A stretch of DNA of 64,000 nucleotides from Cetobacterium sp. NK01. GTDB lineage: Bacteria; Fusobacteriota; Fusobacteriia; Fusobacteriales; Fusobacteriaceae. The translations under genes were made by a program, and so were the position numbers. Positions 40,736 to 49,691 of this stretch are shown one piece after another. Numbering within the stretch: the first letter of the stretch is position 1; each line of letters opens with the position of its first letter. The stretch lies in the NCBI RefSeq assembly GCF_024506395.1, contig NZ_JANIBO010000004.1, positions 1 through 64,000 on the forward strand, given 5' to 3'. Under the pieces are notes generated by a model, which ran no database searches, had not been told where the DNA came from, and worked only from the letters and a program-made list of their open reading frames with translations.

Positions 40736-41494
40736 ATGAAAAGATTTGATCAACTAAAATCTAATTTACAAAATATAATTAATGAATTTTCAGGAAAAGT
40801 AGGCATTATAGTTAAGGTTGATGGAGAAGAGATATTTTCTAAAAATGAAAGTAAAATTTTTCAATCAGCTAGTTTGATAAAGCTTTTTATTTTAGAGGCA
40901 CTCCTAGAAAAAATATCTCAAGGTGAATTATCTTATAGTGATAAAAAAAGTGTGGATTCAATGGAAAAAGTTCCAGGTTTCGGAGTTTTAAAAGTTTTAG
41001 ACGACAATTTAAGTGTGACAATAAAAGATTTAGCGACACTTATGATAACTTTAAGTGATAATACAGCTACGAACATGTTGATAGATATTTTAGGAATAAA
41101 TTACATTCAAAGTTTTATTGAGAAAAAAAGTTACTATGAGACTCAACTTCAAAGAAAAATGTATGACTCTGAAGCTAGAGAGAGGGGATTAGACAATTTT
41201 ACAAGTGCTAGAGATACCCTAAAAGTTTTAGAAAATCTATATTGTGATGAGACAGCACTTTTTATTCTAAAAAATCAACTGTGTAACTCTAAAATTCCTC
41301 TATATTTTTTTAGAAAAGTAGAGATAGCCCATAAAACTGGTGATTTAACAAATATAGAGCATGATGCAGGAAGAATATTTTTCAAAAATAGCTTTGTAGA
41401 TTTGATTATTTTAGCAGAGGGAGAAAATAAAGAAGCTGTTCTCTTAAATAATAGATTGGGTGAATGTATATATGAAAACTTTAAAAACTGTTGA
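40736..41494 (+). CDS. Class A beta-lactamase-fold serine hydrolase, no signal peptide
   Basis: A 252-aa serine hydrolase. All class A motifs are present: SxxK as S46-LIK49 (QSASLIKLF), SDN at 107-109 (LSDNTATNM), an ERGLD omega-loop element near 149-153 (usual ExxLN) and K200-TG (HKTGDL). It has no signal peptide, so it should be cytosolic, where penicillin is not met. Together with M20 and D-aminoacylase neighbours it more likely hydrolyses a small D-amino acid amide, ester or peptide. AAGGAGGG precedes ATG 40736; the stop overlaps the next gene. Confidence 0.8.
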   Translation: MKRFDQLKSNLQNIINEFSGKVGIIVKVDGEEIFSKNESKIFQSASLIKLFILEALLEKISQGELSYSDKKSVDSMEKVPGFGVLKVLDDNLSVTIKDLATLMITLSDNTATNMLIDILGINYIQSFIEKKSYYETQLQRKMYDSEARERGLDNFTSARDTLKVLENLYCDETALFILKNQLCNSKIPLYFFRKVEIAHKTGDLTNIEHDAGRIFFKNSFVDLIILAEGENKEAVLLNNRLGECIYENFKNC

Positions 41495-43112
41495 TGAAAA
41501 AAAATATGATTTAGTTATAGAAAATGGAACTGTTGTCTTTGGTAGTCTCAAAGAAAAAGAACTTCTAAATATAGGAATAATGGGAGATAAAATTGAGGCT
41601 ATCTCTAAAGATAAACTGATTGGAAAGAAAATTATTGATGCTAGGAATCTTTATGTGACTCCAGGATTTATAGATATTCATAGTCACTCAGATATTTCTG
41701 GATTTATATATGAAAGTTGCCCAAGTAAAGTTTATCAAGGAGTGACATCAGAAATTAATGGAAATTGTGGAATAGGAATCTTTCCGTGGTCAGATGAGAA
41801 TAGAGAAAATCTTAAAAAGTATATTCAAACTCATTCAGATATAAATTATTATCCACTAGATTTAAGTAAAACTAAATCTTTTTTAGATTTAAAAAAATTT
41901 TTAGAAAAGGGAAAACTTGTAACTAATCAAGGATTTCTTGTTGGAGCTGGGTGTATTCGAATAGCTATAATGGGGTTTAAGTCAAGCGAGGCCAATGAAA
42001 GTGAAATTGAAAAGATGAAGAGACTTTTGGAAAAACAATTTGAGGAGGGTGCCCTTGGAATATCTTTTGGATTGATATATCAACCAGGAAATTTTATGAG
42101 CCAAAGGGAGATTCTAGAACTTTTAAAAGTTGTAAAAAAGTATGATAGAGTTGCATCTTTTCATATGAGAGATGAGGTTAATGAAATTGAAAAATCCATA
42201 GAAGAGGTTATTTATTACGGTAGAGAAACTAGAGCAAAGGTCAATGTTTCCCACTTAAAAGTTATGAACAAAAAAAATTGGGGAAAGTCTAGAAAAATTA
42301 TAGAGATGTTAGAGAAAGCTTCTAAATCTGGAGTATCAATATCTTTTGATCAATATCCTTATGAAGCTACTTGTACAAATCTTTTTGTTCTTATACCTCA
42401 AAATATTTTCGATGGAGATATAGAAACTTTTATAAAGGAGATTCCTAATTTCTCTGATAAAGTGATGTCTTTAATAAGAGAAAAGATTGAAAAAAGAGGG
42501 GGAAGTAATAATATTTTGGTATCTAATAGTTATTTAAAAGATACTTATTTCAATGGAAAAACAATCTCTGAGATTTCAAAACATCTAAATTTAAGTGAAG
42601 AAAAAACTGTTTTATATATACTTGAAAAATCTAAAGGAAAGGCTCAAGCTATATATTTCTCTATGGATTTAAAGGATGTAAAGGAGTTTTTTAAAAGTGA
42701 TTTGGGAGTTATTGCTAGTGATGGGAACTCTTTACCAATGGAGGATAAATTTAGATTGGGAAATCCTCATCCGAGAAATTTTGGGACATTTCCAAAATAT
42801 ATATGGATGATTAAAGATGAGGTTTCAATAGAAAAAATAATAAATAGAATTACCGAGAGACCAGCTAAACTCTTTAGATTAGAGGGACGTGGAGAGATTA
42901 AAAATGGAAACTTTGCAGATATTACCATTTTTGATTTGGATAAAATTAAAGATAGTTCTACTTTTGAAAACTCTTTTCAATTTCCAGTGGGGATAGAATA
43001 TGTTATTATAAATGGAAAAATAGTTTTAAAAGATAAAAAAATTTGCTCAGAAAATTTTGGATATATTTTAGAAAAAAAAAGTCTAAGTTTGATATTAAAA
43101 GAAATTAGATAA
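41472..43112 (+). CDS. N-acyl-D-amino acid deacylase family protein 1
   Basis: A zinc amidohydrolase of the D-aminoacylase family, about 546 aa. The metal-site motifs are IDIHSHSD, the bridging cysteine in NGNCGIG, SFHMRDE, VSHLKVM and ASDGNSLP. The N-terminal (DLVIENGTVVFG) and C-terminal (NGNFADITIFD) parts form the beta-sandwich of composite amidohydrolases. It would release free D-amino acids from N-acyl or formyl forms. Reading starts either at GTG 41460 or ATG 41472, both inside the preceding gene, so translation is coupled. Last gene of the operon. Confidence 0.87.
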   Translation: MKTLKTVDEKKYDLVIENGTVVFGSLKEKELLNIGIMGDKIEAISKDKLIGKKIIDARNLYVTPGFIDIHSHSDISGFIYESCPSKVYQGVTSEINGNCGIGIFPWSDENRENLKKYIQTHSDINYYPLDLSKTKSFLDLKKFLEKGKLVTNQGFLVGAGCIRIAIMGFKSSEANESEIEKMKRLLEKQFEEGALGISFGLIYQPGNFMSQREILELLKVVKKYDRVASFHMRDEVNEIEKSIEEVIYYGRETRAKVNVSHLKVMNKKNWGKSRKIIEMLEKASKSGVSISFDQYPYEATCTNLFVLIPQNIFDGDIETFIKEIPNFSDKVMSLIREKIEKRGGSNNILVSNSYLKDTYFNGKTISEISKHLNLSEEKTVLYILEKSKGKAQAIYFSMDLKDVKEFFKSDLGVIASDGNSLPMEDKFRLGNPHPRNFGTFPKYIWMIKDEVSIEKIINRITERPAKLFRLEGRGEIKNGNFADITIFDLDKIKDSSTFENSFQFPVGIEYVIINGKIVLKDKKICSENFGYILEKKSLSLILKEIR

Positions 43113-43235
43113 GTTTAATTATACTTTCATAAATATATTTAAAGTTATTGGTGTATTTAATATATAAAAATGGGAAATCTAAAATATAGTAAATTAATTA
43201 AAATATAATAAAAAAATTATTTTTTAGGAGGTTTT

Positions 43236-43592
43236 ATGACACCGAAACAAATTTTAAACAAGTGGGTAGATGCATTTAATCAAGCTGATGCAGACTCCTT
43301 AGCAAATCTTTACGATGATAATGCAATAAATCATCAAGTAGCCAATGAGCCAGTAATCGGAAAAATGGCTATAAAAGAAATGTTTAAAAATGAATTTTCA
43401 ACTGCAAAAATGGTTTGTATAGTTGAAAATATTTTTGAAGATGGACAATGGGCTATTATGGAATGGAAGGATCCAGTTGGCTTTAGAGGATGTGGATTTT
43501 TTCATATAGTTAATAATAAAATTATATTTCAAAGAGGATATTGGGATAAACTCTCTTTTTTAAAACAAAATAATCTACCTATAGATTTTTAA
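43236..43592 (+). CDS. SnoaL/NTF2-like fold protein
   Basis: A 118-aa cone-shaped NTF2-like protein. The typical start (ILNKWVDAFNQADADSLANLYDDNAINHQVAN) and the strand pattern (WAIMEWKDPVGFRGCGFFHIVNNKIIFQRGYWDKL) are diagnostic. These proteins are small isomerases, hydrolases or ligand-binding proteins; the activity cannot be told. The start follows AGGAGG. It is monocistronic, convergent with an HxlR regulator across a terminator. Confidence 0.8.
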   Translation: MTPKQILNKWVDAFNQADADSLANLYDDNAINHQVANEPVIGKMAIKEMFKNEFSTAKMVCIVENIFEDGQWAIMEWKDPVGFRGCGFFHIVNNKIIFQRGYWDKLSFLKQNNLPIDF

Positions 43593-43679
43593 AACTAAAA
43601 ATAATTTAAAAAAAGATATTTATGATAATAGTAGTTCCAACAGGTAAAAAACAGAGACTGTTAATTATAAAGTTATTTT

Positions 43680-43706
43680 GAGAGAGGAGTTTATCCTCTC
43701 TCTTTA
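43680..43706. terminator. Bidirectional terminator
   Basis: GAGAGAGGA pairs with TCCTCTCTC and a T-run follows, between the SnoaL-like gene and the HxlR gene. Confidence 0.75.
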
Positions 43707-44027
43707 TTAATTATTACTTCCCCATTCATGCATAAGTTTTAAAATATCGATAAATTGCATTCCTCTTTCTGTCATAGAATATTCAACTTTAGGTGGAATC
43801 TGTGTATATTCAACTCTATTTACTAAACCATCTTCTACAAGTTCTTTTAATTGTTGGGTTAACATTTTGTGGTTTATTCCATTTAATTTGTTCTTTAGTT
43901 CTCCGTATCTGTGAGTTCCTTCAATACCTAGATACCATAATATGATAGGCTTCCATTTTCCACCAATAAAAGACAATGTATATTCTATAGAACATTTATA
44001 TTTTTCTTTTCTCTCTTTACTTATCAT
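43707..44027 (-). CDS. HxlR-family transcriptional regulator 2
   Basis: Winged-helix repressor of about 106 aa. It has the family start KYKCSIEYTLSFIGGKWKPIILWYL with the N-terminal cysteine, RYGELKNKLNGINHKMLTQQLKELVEDGLVNRVEYTQIPPKVEYSMTERG and a C-terminal dimer helix. The frame opens two codons earlier; AAAGGAG favours ATG 44027. It is divergent from the VOC protein gene, with a palindrome between them. Confidence 0.88.
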   Translation of the reverse strand: MISKERKEKYKCSIEYTLSFIGGKWKPIILWYLGIEGTHRYGELKNKLNGINHKMLTQQLKELVEDGLVNRVEYTQIPPKVEYSMTERGMQFIDILKLMHEWGSNN

Positions 44028-44044
44028 CGTCATCTCCTTTACTT

Positions 44045-44073
44045 ACTTTTTAGGTAGTATATTACTAAAAAGT
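44045..44073. promoter_or_regulatory. Candidate HxlR operator palindrome
   Basis: ACTTTTTAG (44045-44053) and its exact inverse CTAAAAAGT (44065-44073) around an 11-bp centre, in the gap between HxlR 2 and the VOC gene. Confidence 0.6.
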
Positions 44074-44160
44074 GCATACTTTACTAAATTATTATATTAA
44101 TATATACTAACACAGTAAATAACGCAAGTTAAAATTTTAAATAATTTAGGAGGAGAAAAT

Positions 44161-44664
44161 ATGTATCCAAGAAATTTTTCACACATAGGAATATCAGTAC
44201 CAAATTTAGAGGAGGCTGTTAAATTTTATAAAGAGGTTATGAACTGGTATGTTATAATGGAACCTACATTAGTTAAGGAAGAAAAAGAAACAGCAATAGG
44301 AATGATGTGTATTGATGTTTTTGGAGAAGGGTGGAAAGAATTTAAAATAGCTCACCTTTCAACAGGTGATGGAATAGGAATTGAAATGTTTGAGTTTCCT
44401 CAAAATGATAAACCTAAACATGAATTTAATCCATATCCAACAGGAGTATTTCATTTTTCAGTAAAGGACCCCAACATAGAGCAATTAACTGCTAAAATTA
44501 TAGGAGCAGGTGGAAAGCAAAGAATGCCAATTAGAGAATATTATCCAGGAGAAAAACCATATAAAATGGTTTATTGTGAAGATCCATTTGGAAATATTAT
44601 AGAAATTTATACTCATTCATATGAGATGCACTATGGGGCTGGAGCTTATCAACACGAATTATAA
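44161..44664 (+). CDS. VOC-family (glyoxalase/dioxygenase-like) protein
   Basis: A 167-aa vicinal-oxygen-chelate protein with two beta-alpha-beta-beta-beta modules: FSHIGISVPNLEEAVKFYKEVM starts module 1 and GVFHFSVKDPNIEQLTAKIIGAGG starts module 2. Metal-ligand candidates are H8, the glutamate in IGIEMFEFP, H in GVFHFSV and the final E in GNIIEIYTHSYE. It may act on lactoylglutathione-like or aromatic electrophile substrates. GGAGGAG precedes the ATG. Divergent HxlR control suggests induction by a reactive compound. Confidence 0.85.
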   Translation: MYPRNFSHIGISVPNLEEAVKFYKEVMNWYVIMEPTLVKEEKETAIGMMCIDVFGEGWKEFKIAHLSTGDGIGIEMFEFPQNDKPKHEFNPYPTGVFHFSVKDPNIEQLTAKIIGAGGKQRMPIREYYPGEKPYKMVYCEDPFGNIIEIYTHSYEMHYGAGAYQHEL

Positions 44665-44763
44665 TTTATTAATAAGTAGAAAAGAAAAAGAGTGTTAATA
44701 GATATAATACAAGAAAAGTTTGGTCAATTGAATAAAACTTTATATTACTGATAAAAAGTAATT

Positions 44764-44804
44764 AGTAGCCAAAGTCTTATTTTTTCAGATCTTGGCTACT
44801 TTAA
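44764..44804. terminator. Bidirectional terminator, VOC / P-type ATPase
   Basis: AGTAGCCAAAG and CTTGGCTACT pair (GTAGCCAA/TTGGCTAC) around a T-rich loop, and a T-run follows. Confidence 0.7.
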
Positions 44805-44912
44805 TTTGCATCGAGATTTCTAAAAAATATTAAATATTATTACAAAGATAAATATAATGATTCAATTCATTAGTTGTCTCTCTTATAACTAAATGAGGTA
44901 TATTTATTAGTT

Positions 44913-47534
44913 TTATCTACTTAAAATTCTTCTTAAAAATTTTAAAGATTCAGAAAAAATAACTATTAAAAATGAAAAAGCAAATATAATTAAATATTCA
45001 TTAAAATCTAAAAAATTTAAAGAAAACAATCGTCTAAGAAACAATCCAATAAATATTTGAATTATTATTGTGACTAGAAAAATTATATTAAGAGTTTTAT
45101 TATCAAATAAATTATACAATACAGATTTTTTGTTAATACTCTTACAATTGTAAACATTAAGTGTTACAAGAAATGCAAATAAATTAAATGTATAAGTAGG
45201 AACCATCTCTTTATTTATATGAAAAACTCTAACAAAAAATGTTATAACTAAAACCATAAATAAGGCATTAGCTAAAATACCTATCCATAAATCTTCAGTC
45301 ATTATACTTTTGCTTTTATCTCTTGGAGGTTCATACATTATATATTTTCTTGTTTTTTCAAAACTTAAAGATATAGCAAGAGGACCATCCATCATTATAT
45401 TAATCCAAAGAATTTGTATTGGTTTCAAAGGCGTTCCCCAATCTAAAAGTTCAAATATTAATATTAAAAATAGTGCTGCAACATTTACTGTTTGTTGAAA
45501 TTGAATAAATTTTTGGAAATTTTCATAAATACCTCTTCCAGATTCGATTGCTTTTACAATAGTTGCAAAAGAGTCATTCAATAATACAATATCTGCTGTT
45601 TCCTTAGAAACTTCTGTTCCAGCAATTCCCATAGCAATTCCAACTTCAGCTCGCTTTAAAGAAGGTGCATCATTTATTCCATCTCCTGTAACAGCAACAG
45701 ACTTTCCACTTTCCATTAAGGCATTTACAACTCTTAATTTAGTTAAAGGATTACTTCTTCCAATAACAGCAATATTTTTTAGCTTCCCATTTAGTTCATA
45801 TTCGCTCATTTGATCAATTTCTTTAGCCTCGAGTATTAATGAGTTTTCTTTAATAAGACCTAATTCATTGGCCACTGTTGTTGCGGTAAACATACTGTCT
45901 CCTGTTAATATTTTAATATCTATATTAGCTTTTTGACAAATATCAATAGCTTCAAAAACTTCTTTTCTAATTGGATCAGATATAGATACAAATCCATCAT
46001 AAGTAAAATTTTTTAAGAGGTTACTTTCATTTGTTCTCCAATCTTCATTTTTTATAAAAATTTTATGAGAAAAAGCTAATACTCTTCTACCTAAATTTTG
46101 TTCTTTAATAATTAATTTCATTTGAGTATTTTTTTCTTCAGAAGAAAGGTTAGATACTTCAAATACTTTCTCAGGTGCTCCTTTAAAAAGAAGCAAATAG
46201 TTTTCTTTTTCTAAACTATTTGTAATTACAGTTCCCATACTCTTTTTACTAGAACTAAAAGGATACTGATATATAACTTTATTTTCTTTAAAATTTAATT
46301 CTTTAAAATTTTCTCTGTAATAATTTAAAAGTGCTACTTCTGTTGGATTTCCTACAAACTCTTTTTGTGTATCAAAGTTTCCTTTTAATAAACTACTATT
46401 ATTAAAGTATATATTTTTAAAAATTAAATCTCTATTTAAACTCATTATATTTACAACACTCATTTTATTTTCTGTTAATGTTCCTGTTTTATCAGAACAA
46501 ATCACATCTATTGCTCCAATAGATTCACAAACAGCAAGTTTTTTGACAAGAGCATTATCTTTTGAAAGTCTCATTACACCAAGAGCTAATGTTGCAGCTA
46601 TCATTGTTGGTAATCCTTCAGGTATTGTTGATACAATAAGAACAATACAAATTGTAATAGCTTGAGCAATATTAGATAATGTGAGATTGTTATCTATGTG
46701 GTAATTAAAAATCTTTAAACAAAATACAATAATAGAAATTCCAATTCCTACAATAGCAATTTTCTTTCCTAAACTTCCAAGCTCCTTTTGAAGAGGTGTT
46801 AATATATTATATTCAACTTGTACAGATTGAGAAATTTTCCCAATTTCCGTATCATCTCCTATGGCCGTAACTATAATTTTAGCTGATCCACCTATTACAA
46901 AAGTTCCAGAATACACCATATTTAATCTTTCACCTAAAGAAAAGTCCTCTCCTTCTAATGGTTCTTGTATTTTTCTTGCTGCAACACTTTCTCCAGTAAG
47001 CATAGATTCATCAATAGATAGATCAAAGCACTCGATTATTCTACCATCAGCAGGAACTTTATCTCCAGTATTTATAAAAATAATATCTCCTGGAAAAATA
47101 TCTTCAGTAGAGATTATAGATATAATATTATTTCTTAATACTTTTATAGTTCCAGTATCTCCAATTTTTTTTAAAGCTGAAAAGGCATCTTGAGATTTTT
47201 TTTCCATAAATACAGTTACAGTTGTCGCCAATATAACAGAAAAAATTATTCCAATAGTTTGGCCCCAGTCAGGTTCTTGATGTTCTACAATAGAAATAAT
47301 ATTTATTAAAATAGTTAAAAAAATAGCAACGATAAGAACTTTTACCATAGGTTCTGAAAGAGCAACTATAACTCTAGTTAAAAATGATTTTTCTGGAATT
47401 TTACTCAGTACATTTTTTTTATTAGATTCTAACCATTTATCAACTTGTTCTTTAGATAAACCAGTTTCTTTACTTTCTAAAATATTATAAATTGTCTTAA
47501 TTTCATTTTTATAGAAAATATTTTTTTCCTTCAT
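44913..47534 (-). CDS. Calcium-type P-type (P2) cation-transporting ATPase
   Basis: A ~873-aa inner-membrane cation pump. It has the actuator motif SMLTGES, the phosphorylation site ICSDKTGTLTENKMS, nucleotide-binding KGAPEKVFE, hinge VTGDGINDAPSLK and ten membrane helices. STIPEGLPTMIAATLALG in TM4 is the P2 (SERCA/PMCA/PacL) calcium-binding signature, and NIMMDGPLAISLSFEK the TM6 equivalent. The frame opens three codons earlier; GGAGGTGATTTTT sets ATG 47534. It is divergent from an Asp-rich exported protein, which is a suggestive partner for calcium. Confidence 0.92.
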   Translation of the reverse strand: MKEKNIFYKNEIKTIYNILESKETGLSKEQVDKWLESNKKNVLSKIPEKSFLTRVIVALSEPMVKVLIVAIFLTILINIISIVEHQEPDWGQTIGIIFSVILATTVTVFMEKKSQDAFSALKKIGDTGTIKVLRNNIISIISTEDIFPGDIIFINTGDKVPADGRIIECFDLSIDESMLTGESVAARKIQEPLEGEDFSLGERLNMVYSGTFVIGGSAKIIVTAIGDDTEIGKISQSVQVEYNILTPLQKELGSLGKKIAIVGIGISIIVFCLKIFNYHIDNNLTLSNIAQAITICIVLIVSTIPEGLPTMIAATLALGVMRLSKDNALVKKLAVCESIGAIDVICSDKTGTLTENKMSVVNIMSLNRDLIFKNIYFNNSSLLKGNFDTQKEFVGNPTEVALLNYYRENFKELNFKENKVIYQYPFSSSKKSMGTVITNSLEKENYLLLFKGAPEKVFEVSNLSSEEKNTQMKLIIKEQNLGRRVLAFSHKIFIKNEDWRTNESNLLKNFTYDGFVSISDPIRKEVFEAIDICQKANIDIKILTGDSMFTATTVANELGLIKENSLILEAKEIDQMSEYELNGKLKNIAVIGRSNPLTKLRVVNALMESGKSVAVTGDGINDAPSLKRAEVGIAMGIAGTEVSKETADIVLLNDSFATIVKAIESGRGIYENFQKFIQFQQTVNVAALFLILIFELLDWGTPLKPIQILWINIMMDGPLAISLSFEKTRKYIMYEPPRDKSKSIMTEDLWIGILANALFMVLVITFFVRVFHINKEMVPTYTFNLFAFLVTLNVYNCKSINKKSVLYNLFDNKTLNIIFLVTIIIQIFIGLFLRRLFSLNFLDFNEYLIIFAFSFLIVIFSESLKFLRRILSR

Positions 47535-47726
47535 AAAAATCACCTCCTATAATGTATTCATATTTACCGTTTTTTAAAACTAATCCTTTTGTATAAAAAA
47601 TTTTATCAAAATAAATTTGAATAATTATCTTAAATCTATATATTTTCATATAGCAAAAGTTTTCTATTATTTCTTTGATTTTAGTGATATAATATAGGCT
47701 ATAAATATTTATTTAAAGGAGTTTAT

Positions 47727-48032
47727 ATGAATAAGAAAATTTATATATTTTTTATGGTTACAGCTATTTTTAGTAGTTCACAAGCTAAAGATTTGGATTC
47801 TTTACTTGAGAATTATAGTGATGCTATTTCTGAAAAAATCGAAGACAAAGTTAAATCTATAAATGAAAATTTAACTGATGAAATTGATAAATTTGGAAGA
47901 AAGTTCATTATTCCTATAGATAATGATGACAAAGAAAATAGATACAAAAAAGATGATGACGATGATAAAAGTAATAGGTATAATAAAAAATATTATGATA
48001 AAGATGATGACGACGACGATAATGATGATTAG
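47727..48032 (+). CDS. Small exported protein with Asp-rich tail
   Basis: A 101-aa exported protein. A signal peptide (MNKKIYIFFMVTAIFSSSQA) ends near residue 20. A coiled-coil stretch (SLLENYSDAISEKIEDKVKSINENL) follows. The last ~40 residues are Lys/Tyr/Asn with long aspartate runs (KKDDDDDKS and DKDDDDDDNDD). Such tails bind calcium or other divalent cations with low affinity. The start follows AAGGAG. It is divergent from the calcium-type ATPase gene. Family not recognised. Confidence 0.65.
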   Translation: MNKKIYIFFMVTAIFSSSQAKDLDSLLENYSDAISEKIEDKVKSINENLTDEIDKFGRKFIIPIDNDDKENRYKKDDDDDKSNRYNKKYYDKDDDDDDNDD

Positions 48033-48084
48033 TAAAAAAGATTCTCTAATATTTACCATCTTTCAAAAGAGAAGTATTTAAATT

Positions 48085-48200
48085 AATAAGCTAGTAGAGT
48101 TCGTTATACTAGCATTAAGGTCTAACATGACCACATTCATATTTATAGACTCTATCTCCTAAAGAAAGTGAGTCTTTTGGTAGCAGCTTTAATTTTATAA
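48085..48200 (-). pseudogene. TnpB C-terminal zinc-finger relic
   Basis: The minus strand reads LPKDSLSLGDRVYKYECGHVRP and then a stop, followed by frame-broken remains of the NASINI tail. This matches the zinc-finger and RuvC-III end of IS605-family TnpB. The first finger cysteine pair is missing and several stops are present. It is a decayed insertion footprint only. Confidence 0.65.
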
Positions 48201-48627
48201 TTTTTTTAAAGGGTTGAAATTAAGAGAGTCAGTTTGTTTCTACAATTTAAAAACCTATAACATAAATATATGAAAAAATACTGTTTTAACTTATTTATAT
48301 TATTCTTTATTTTATATCTATATCTCGTATTATATAAATTTAATTCTCGGTATTTTTATATTAATTTTAGATATATGGATTTATCTTAATAAAAACAATA
48401 AAGTAGATCTCGTATTATTGACATAATACGAGATCTACTAAAATTAAATAAAAATTTATCTCTATAAAAACTCATCTATATTTTAAATTTAATATTTATA
48501 GCATTTATATGATTAACTTCATTTTAAACACATAATTACAGGCTATAAAAAATAAAAATTATTTAAAAATAATTTTATGCTACAATATCACAACTTGTAA
48601 TATTCATTCTATTAATCTAATTGAATT
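48201..48627. other. Noncoding gap containing dif-like site 2
   Basis: AT-rich, with no ORF on either strand. It holds a half-site ATCTCGTATTA at 48322-48332, the full dif-like site at 48407-48434 and a run of A/T. I see no promoter with good spacing for the downstream gene, which is read from the other side. Confidence 0.5.
48407..48434. other. dif-like recombination site 2
   Basis: The same 11-bp arms as site 1 (ATCTCGTATTA and its inverse) around spacer TTGACA. The inverted repeat extends five more bases on each side (AGTAG/CTACT), making 16-bp arms. It lies 13.5 kb from site 1. Confidence 0.55.
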
Positions 48628-49689
48628 TTATTTTAAAACTCTTTCAATTCTTTCATTTATTAAAGGTAAAATTTCACATATATGCATCCCAGTATTATTT
48701 CTAATTAAATTCACATTTGGATATAAAATAACCTCATCTCCTTCACAAATAGAATTATCACCAGCTATAAAAGTATTATCCATTGTCACAGATAATATTT
48801 TATAGGGCTTTTTATTTATTATACACATACTATTTTCATTACACTTTAAAAAACCATCTCCATAGCCAATCTTTATTTTTACAATATTTTTATAATCTTC
48901 ACTACTCAAGTTATCTTTTGAAGTATATGCTAAGTACTTAGAATCTTTAATATCTCTTATTCCAGCTACTTTTCCCTTTAATTGAAAAACTTGTTTCAGT
49001 CCTTCATGAAAAAATCCTTCTTCTTGCAATCCATAAATGAATATTCCACTTCTCATATGAGTCATAAAATCTTGAGCTCCATAAAATAAAATTCCAACGC
49101 TATTTTGAATATGTATCATTTGAAATTTTTCTTTTCCTAAAAAAAATACAACTTCATTAAATTTATCTATCAGTTCCTTTCCTTCATTGAAATCAGTAGC
49201 ATAAAGATGAGAGTAAATTCCATTAAATTCTAGATTTTTATCTACTATATAAGATTTTAATTTTAAAATATCTAGTAGTTCTATTCCATTTCTTCCAAAT
49301 CCAAAATCTATTTTTAGCTGAATTTGTTTTGAAGAAATACCATTATTTACTAAATTTTTAAGCTCTCTAAAGCTGTTAGCAGTTACAATTATAGAATCAT
49401 AATCTTTTATATACGAAAAAGAACTTTCGTCTATAGTTTCAAAAACTAAAACTTTACACTTCTTTAGCTCCTCATTTTTTAAAATTTTTAGAGCTTCATT
49501 CAATCGAGCAACACTAAACTCTTTATAACCATTTTTATATAAAGCTTTAGCAATAAGCTCTATTCCATGCCCATAAGCATTTGCCTTAATAACAGGAAGG
49601 ACACTTTTTTTATATTTTTCTTTAAGATAATTAATATTATTTACAAGATTTTTTTCTGAAATTTCCATATAAAATGACTTTATTTCCAT
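48628..49689 (-). CDS. alr: Alanine racemase family protein
   Basis: PLP-dependent amino acid racemase, 353 aa. The PLP lysine is K35 in LPVIKANAYGHG. The barrel continues with KIDFGFGRNGIE, IYSHLYATDF, QNSVGILF and MRSGIFIYGL. The C-terminal domain has LAYTSKDN, whose tyrosine matches the catalytic one, and KIGYGDGF where most enzymes have GYADG. Divergence in several active-site positions (FGFGRNG for GMxRxG) leaves open a substrate other than alanine. It starts two bases after the binding-protein stop, in the same operon, so amino acid uptake and racemisation are coupled. Confidence 0.82.
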   Translation of the reverse strand: MEIKSFYMEISEKNLVNNINYLKEKYKKSVLPVIKANAYGHGIELIAKALYKNGYKEFSVARLNEALKILKNEELKKCKVLVFETIDESSFSYIKDYDSIIVTANSFRELKNLVNNGISSKQIQLKIDFGFGRNGIELLDILKLKSYIVDKNLEFNGIYSHLYATDFNEGKELIDKFNEVVFFLGKEKFQMIHIQNSVGILFYGAQDFMTHMRSGIFIYGLQEEGFFHEGLKQVFQLKGKVAGIRDIKDSKYLAYTSKDNLSSEDYKNIVKIKIGYGDGFLKCNENSMCIINKKPYKILSVTMDNTFIAGDNSICEGDEVILYPNVNLIRNNTGMHICEILPLINERIERVLK

Positions 49690-49691
49690 AA

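Noticed and set aside
40736-41494. Calling the serine hydrolase an antibiotic-resistance beta-lactamase
   Set aside because: It has no signal peptide, and its operon context is amino acid deacylation.
47871-48059. Minus-strand Ile/Val-rich open frame
   Set aside because: It is the complement of the Asp-rich repeat codons of the exported protein and has no ribosome binding site.
48322-48332. A third dif-like site
   Set aside because: Only one arm (ATCTCGTATTA) is present; the other side does not match the inverse arm.
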